A model generated the notes under the pieces. That model made no database searches, was not told the origin of the DNA, and saw only the letters and a list, made by a program, of their open reading frames with translations. 64,000 nt of DNA from Prostheceraeus crozeri (lineage: Eukaryota; Platyhelminthes; Polycladida; Euryleptidae). Position 1 is the stretch's first letter; each line of letters opens with the position of its first letter. Below, in pieces: positions 50,801 to 57,400 of this stretch. The position numbers were made by a program, and so were the translations under genes. The stretch lies in NCBI GenBank assembly GCA_907163375.1, contig CAJQUW010003459.1:77001-141000 (forward strand), read 5' to 3'.

Positions 50801-53800
50801 GTCATCAACTCTGCATAATTTTGTCAAGAGAAACTCCACTCAATTTCTTTGCTTTTAAACAACTTGAATTCTAAACTGAGATATGTAGATTTGGGGCATT
50901 GGTATTTATTAAGCTTGCTTTTATTTGAGCTCACGCAAGTTGTGTTTATCTGAGCTCACGCTACAGAAGCTCCTCCATTGAAATGTCCTTTGAATCAATC
51001 AAATTGTCCACTTCAGACAATGTTTCATTTGATCATAAACGCTCTTCGCTGGATCCGGATATTTACACAAGGATCCGCCGGATCCCGGATCTTGACTCGG
51101 TGAAATCCTTGGCATAGTCATGTTATTAGGAGCAAGCTTGAGTCATTACACGTTTGCGATTTTATCCACCACTCTAATAGAAATACAAAAAGGACATTTT
51201 AGATCAAATATTCAACCAACAGCCTGAAGCTCCTACACGTGCCGGAGAGACCGTCGTCTAAGCTTTATCAATTGAGCGAGCATTGGGAATACATGTATCT
51301 CATTACTTCGATAACTTCAACATCACGGTTCCTGTCAAAGTGATTCAACAATAACCAACACATATTTTTGGCTTCATACTGTGAATTACCGTCATAAGAG
51401 TGTAAAAATAACCATTTCAGAATATGACTTTAATCTGCTTAAACTCATCATGCATTATGACAGCATGGAGCTATCAACAAGATAGAAGACAGAATTCAAC
51501 TCATTCGCAGTACACTGCAAGACATGCAACTGCCAAAAAAACAGCAGCAACAATAGAATGCAGCGTAATATTTTGATGTAAAAGACGATTTGCAGTAACT
51601 ACTAAGCTTGATGTTTACACGACATGGGTATAGAAGTGATTCTCAACTGGGGTGCCGCGGCACACCAGTTTACCATGTAAGACTCTAGGGGTGCCGTCCA
51701 ACCGTAGTGTGCAATATATCGGTCATTAACGTATCTATAAATTACACTTACCTACGCCACGGTGGTAGAATAGATAGAATAGTGGTATACATAGAGCAAA
51801 CTAGTCCATATGCAAGCTTATATAAAGTAGCTCAATGTGTTTTCGAAAAATATGAGATATACAGGTACATGTACATTCAATATACATATTGATTGCCGGC
51901 AGTTGCGGAGGAATTCGTGCAAGCATACCAGGGGTGGACCGCCACATTTGAATCGGTGACAAGATCGAGAAACCTTTACTTTATTATTACTATTTTTTGT
52001 CTTTTAAGGAGTTTCATAGAAATTGCCATTTAAGATATCTAACAGTTGCCCCGAGATTTGTGGCGACAGCGAAACAAACCATGAGTAAGACCTTAACACC
52101 TTTATTCTTGTTTTAAGTGAAAAATTACACTCAAACGTTGTAGTCTTATTGCAATTATGATTATTTTTAATGTCTTGAATTCATTTTGATGGTAAACAAT
52201 ACGCACGCATTCGGAATAAATGTAACAAAATGAATTCACAGACAATGTATATTCGTACAATAAAGTAGCACTTTTAATCGTAATTTTGTTTTCAGTGAAA
52301 AAATATTACTGAGTTTTGTTACAATTGCTATTATTCCTGGGATTACGTGCATTATCGGAACTACAACTTCGCAAGGACTACTGCGATCTGGAAATGACAA
52401 TCGAAAAACGCATGACCACATGGAATGAATGTTGCAATTGGGCCATCAAGCTCAAAGTCAACTTTAAACAAGCGAACTAGTAGCATCACGATTTACCTGG
52501 CGGAAGTGCAAGTCACCAATGGGAGCACGGAGAAGCATATCTATCCTACATATTCCAAGTACAAATCAAAGTCAAAGAATAAAGTTGTCGTTATTTCACT
52601 CAGACGAAGTTGATGCTCCTCTGTGAGTTTAAACCTCATTATATTATGTAATTCTACCGTAAAAACATTATTTCTGTCAAATTATTTTCTGGTTATGTGA
52701 ATTTGTCACATTTTGTCACACCAACAATGAAAACTACACATTGTGTCACATTTTATTTTGAGATGAAAAATGTCACATATTGTCACATCGGCCCAACCCT
52801 GGCATGCTTGACATAGTTTTATTAATCATGAGCAGTAACAAGCTTTTGTTCAATAGATGCAAGGAAATATATGTGATACTTATCAGCATTCACAGGCCCT
52901 GAAGGTATGACAACAAGTGATTCAGTCATGCCATATTAATTCAAGAAATTCTATGATTTCCATCATTAAGGCCATGAACAAGGGTGACGCATTATGGAAA
53001 AAGAATGAGAAACGCTGGCATAGAATCTCAAAGTGCATGAATAGTAGCACAGACTACACGTAAGTAATACAGCTTCTTATTCTACTTTTGATAGGCACGC
53101 GATTCTCCTACCGCATATCCCAGGAAACAGCCGCAGACCACCCAGCCGATTTGAATTTAAAAAAAGCAAAAAAACCGAATCCTTAACTTAGGAAAGCGAA
53201 CACATAATTTTTACATCAAGCAATTTAGAATAGCGTTATAACAACATACTCGCAATATGATAATAGCGTCATATCGAAATACATATCATAATGACCATCA
53301 AACCATACACTACCACGAATACTACGAACCTGTGTAGATTGCGAATATTACTTGCTGGCATAAAAATGATAACTTGACGGAGTACCTCCTAGGACGTATT
53401 ATGCCTAATTATGATTTACGTTGTAAGTCTTGCTGCTGATTGTTAAATAAAATGTTTAATAGAATGTTTTATTTTATTACTTCTGAAACAATATTTCGGA
53501 GGTATGACTCCATTCTCAAGTTATGCAAGTTAAAAAGACTAAGCTGGCGTATGGTTTGGCATATCTTGAGATGCTTATGCATTGATGAGTCATTTGATTT
53601 GAGATGTTCTGTGATTCTGGTATGCAGTCTTCTTATTGAACTTCCGACGTAGCGTTGTTTTTATTTGTTACATTTTATTTCGTATACCACCATTTCTTTG
53701 ACACAAATTTCTCGTTCGGGATTCAAGCATGATTTCCAACTGCATGTTTGTTGCTTTTGTTGTTATTGGTTCAGTGCATTTCTGAGAGTGAATGATTCGT

Positions 53801-54418
53801 GAGTTTTTCTTACAGGAAGCTTGAATTCTTGAAATGTTGCATTGATTTTGTTGTTGATGTTATCTGAGATGTAAGGGATCTTGGATTTGTTGCTCTCTTG
53901 TCTGATGTTATTTGTTGTTACGTAACTGAGCTTTTTCGGATAGTCATTCAGTTCCAGTATTCCAGCGCTGCCATACATACTTCTGCAGATCAAGATTTTG
54001 AAGCCATCTATCAACAACAAAGATGAGCTATCAGATTTTCATACTCTGATTTTCTAATTCCTGTTGTACATAGTATTTTAAATTTTGTATCCTTTTTGTA
54101 TTTACCTAGCTTAGTCTTTTTAACTTGTATACCTTGAGAATTGAGTTATAAGTCCGAAATATTGCTTAAAAAGTAATAATTTAAATAATTCTATCAAACA
54201 TCTTATTCAACAATCAGCAATATGGCAATTATTTTATACAGTGATAGAATGTAATTGCACAAAAGGTATCATCTGATAATCACTGTACTTTTTTCAGCAC
54301 TCACAAGCTTAATTATGCTAATAAAATTGCTTACCAGGATGCCTTTTTGTAAAGGAAGATAATGCTCATAATTAAGCTATATTATTGCTGACAAAAATAA
54401 AAATGCTGACGAAAATAA

Positions 54419-54450
<32 letters not shown>

Positions 54451-57400
54451 ATTGAAGCAAAATTTATCTAATGTTAAATGGATATTGATGCAAACGTTGA
54501 TTTATATGTATAAGTGTCAACTTGTATATTTATGATCAATGCTATCATTGCGATCACTATTGCTCAATTATATAGCCCTATAGTGATTAGAAGATAAAAT
54601 TTCTGAAATGAAATTTTCCGACAATGGACGGCTGCCAAAGAGAGAAAATTATGTAGTCAATGATTTACATTCGAGTGGGTTCTTTACAGACCCTTTCGGT
54701 CAAGCTTTTAACTATAAGTGGGCCTCTTCCAGAGATCAAAACTGCCTCTCATGAGATACATATTAGTACTTTTTCAATCAAAGCTTTCCAGTGTAAATAT
54801 ACATCAATATTCTAAATCTAAATTTATGAAATGCGACGACAAATGATAATATTGGATAAATCCATGAAAATATGCCATAAAGTTATCACTATACAGACTT
54901 CTTCAAGGTCCAATTATCAAGATCATGCTCCATGCACGTCTACTAAAATATGCAACTAAATCCAAGCTTTGAATTGAATTCGAAATAGTAAATATCAAAG
55001 ATGTTGATTTTCTTCTCGTCTTCGTTATTTTGCAATAAACAACGAAAACGAAATAAAATCAATATATTTCAATATTGGATCTTTTCAATTCAATTCAAAA
55101 CATGACAAATAGACGAGAAAATTAATCGAAAACCAAGTCCAAGCTTTACGATGCAAGGTTTTCAAGGTCTTGGATCGCTAATAAGGGCACAATTTCCAAT
55201 TCCTATATAATAAATGTTCTTACATAAGATTGTGCTTTTGTCAACATCTGGATTTAATTGTCAACACATGGATGATAGAATGACAAAAGGAATGGGCAAC
55301 ATGACATAAAGTCACGTTGTCAACATGTAAAAAAAAGCCTGTACTACGGAACACTATTTTCTTGCTCTACTCAAATAAAAACGAAAAATAAACGAATGCC
55401 ACTCGATAAAAGCGAAAAAAAAAAAACGAATGTCTGGGTGGTCTTCATCCTGTTCTAGAGTTTTGATAGGGATTCAAACGTCAGTAACTACTGAGTAGGC
55501 ATACTATAAAACAACAACATAAAATCAACATGGATTTTTGACGGCAGTAATGTGGGACATTTGAGGTCGCCTGAACAAACAAAGGATATCTTTACATGCG
55601 CGGAGTCAAATGAAGTGATTTTACATGCGAAGATCTGTTTTACTTTTCAAATCCGGTGCACTCCTACAGCTAGCCGTCCTTTATTACTAGACCTCCACTA
55701 CGTCCATCAATGCTCCAAATCGAGCAGAAATATGATATTATTTCGGCTCGGCTCCAGTGTTCCGGCGTGTATTGCTCACCCATATTTAAATCTTTTCCAT
55801 CTTCGATACTTTCGAAAGAAGCAAGACCACCATTTAACCGACATCTTTTAGACCACTATGTACTGTCAATGAAGTAATTCGGTTAAATGGTAATTCGAAT
55901 GATTGGAACTATCAGGGTTCCGCACGAATCCCGTGCAAACACCTCAAAATTAAGATGTTTTGAAAGGAGAGAAGTGCAGAGATATCTACAACTGAAATGA
56001 AGACAAAAGAAGATTTACAGATATTGAATGTGAATTGAAGTCCAGCGAACGTTCAAAGCCGTCAATGGGCGAGGTGTTATGTCATTCACATACGAATGAA
56101 TGGTCAAGTCAGGCTTCACTTGTAATGACTGTTACATAGCTTTAATCAACAAATCATCATAATAGGGTTGATTTGTTCATGAAGAAATATTTCAACCTTG
56201 TGATTTCGGTCCTGAAAACAAGTGAAATACTTGAGAGTGGAAATTCTAATACTTCGGTGTGGTTTGCAGCACACTTGTATCTCGAATTGAAGTCAATCTC
56301 AGGCGAATAATCAAACATGCTTATGAAATCAAGTCTATGATCGAAAGAAAAACAGTTGTCTTTTTCTGGCTGTTGAATATTAGGTCTGGGGTGAATATTC
56401 GAATTTTTTTAAGTAATTTCCATTTTCAGTCTCATTAAAGTAAAAGGAGTTTACTTCAGAAGTATGTTGAGTCAAGTAGTTAAGTAGGTGTGTTATTTTC
56501 GGCATTTGACCAATTATCTGATCTTATTTGACAATAGAATGCTATTATCAAGGCAATGACATCAGTCACAGTATATTTGGTGTAGTTCAAACCCTTTCCA
56601 TTTGATAGACGCAAGGAAGAGGTTCATGCATATAAATTGCTGAATTTGTGGAATAAAATCATGTCAATCTCTATATTGAGGTGAGAACAAAATAATTTTG
56701 GTCATGCAGAAATGAATTAAAATTAGTTCGGTTTCTGCTGAATGTAAATGCGCTAACTCCAAAAGGAAGTAGGGGGCTAATAGATTCATAGGGATAAGGA
56801 GGCAATAATTCTTAAATTCACGAACTTCGACTCAGCTTAAATTCCACTTTATTAGTAAGCATGGCGGTTAACGACTTAGGGATTTAAGTTCGTGAAGAAA
56901 TTCACGAACTTCGATTCGCTTCGAAGTCTGTAACATTGCTACTGCAGTAGCTGTTTTAGGGGAGCGAACAAATTCACGAACTTCAATTCGATTGCTGTTG
57001 ACTGAATTAGTTTAAGGAAGATCAAAATGAGCGAATGAATAAGTGTCGTGTCCAATCAGCATCGCCGTAGCACAACAAGAAATCAGGCTGATGAAAAATA
57101 ATTTGATGCCTGAAACCACAGAATTAAATATTTTGTTTATCTGCTTCGGTTTGCTAGAAGTGTGATTGATTAGAAATCGACGGCACATCGTGGAACTTAC
57201 TAAGTGGGGAAAAAGGAATTCCTGATACCTAACAAAGATAGAAAAAAAGGTCGTGCGTCGCTTGCGGATTAATGCGAGTTCCAGCAAAGTGCTTCGACTG
57301 CCAAAATTCCTTCAGATTCGAAGAATTCAAATTATTGCTCACATGTTTGCTCCATAATGTTGGACCTTCCGATCATTATTAAAAAAAGTAGCAGACGTAC

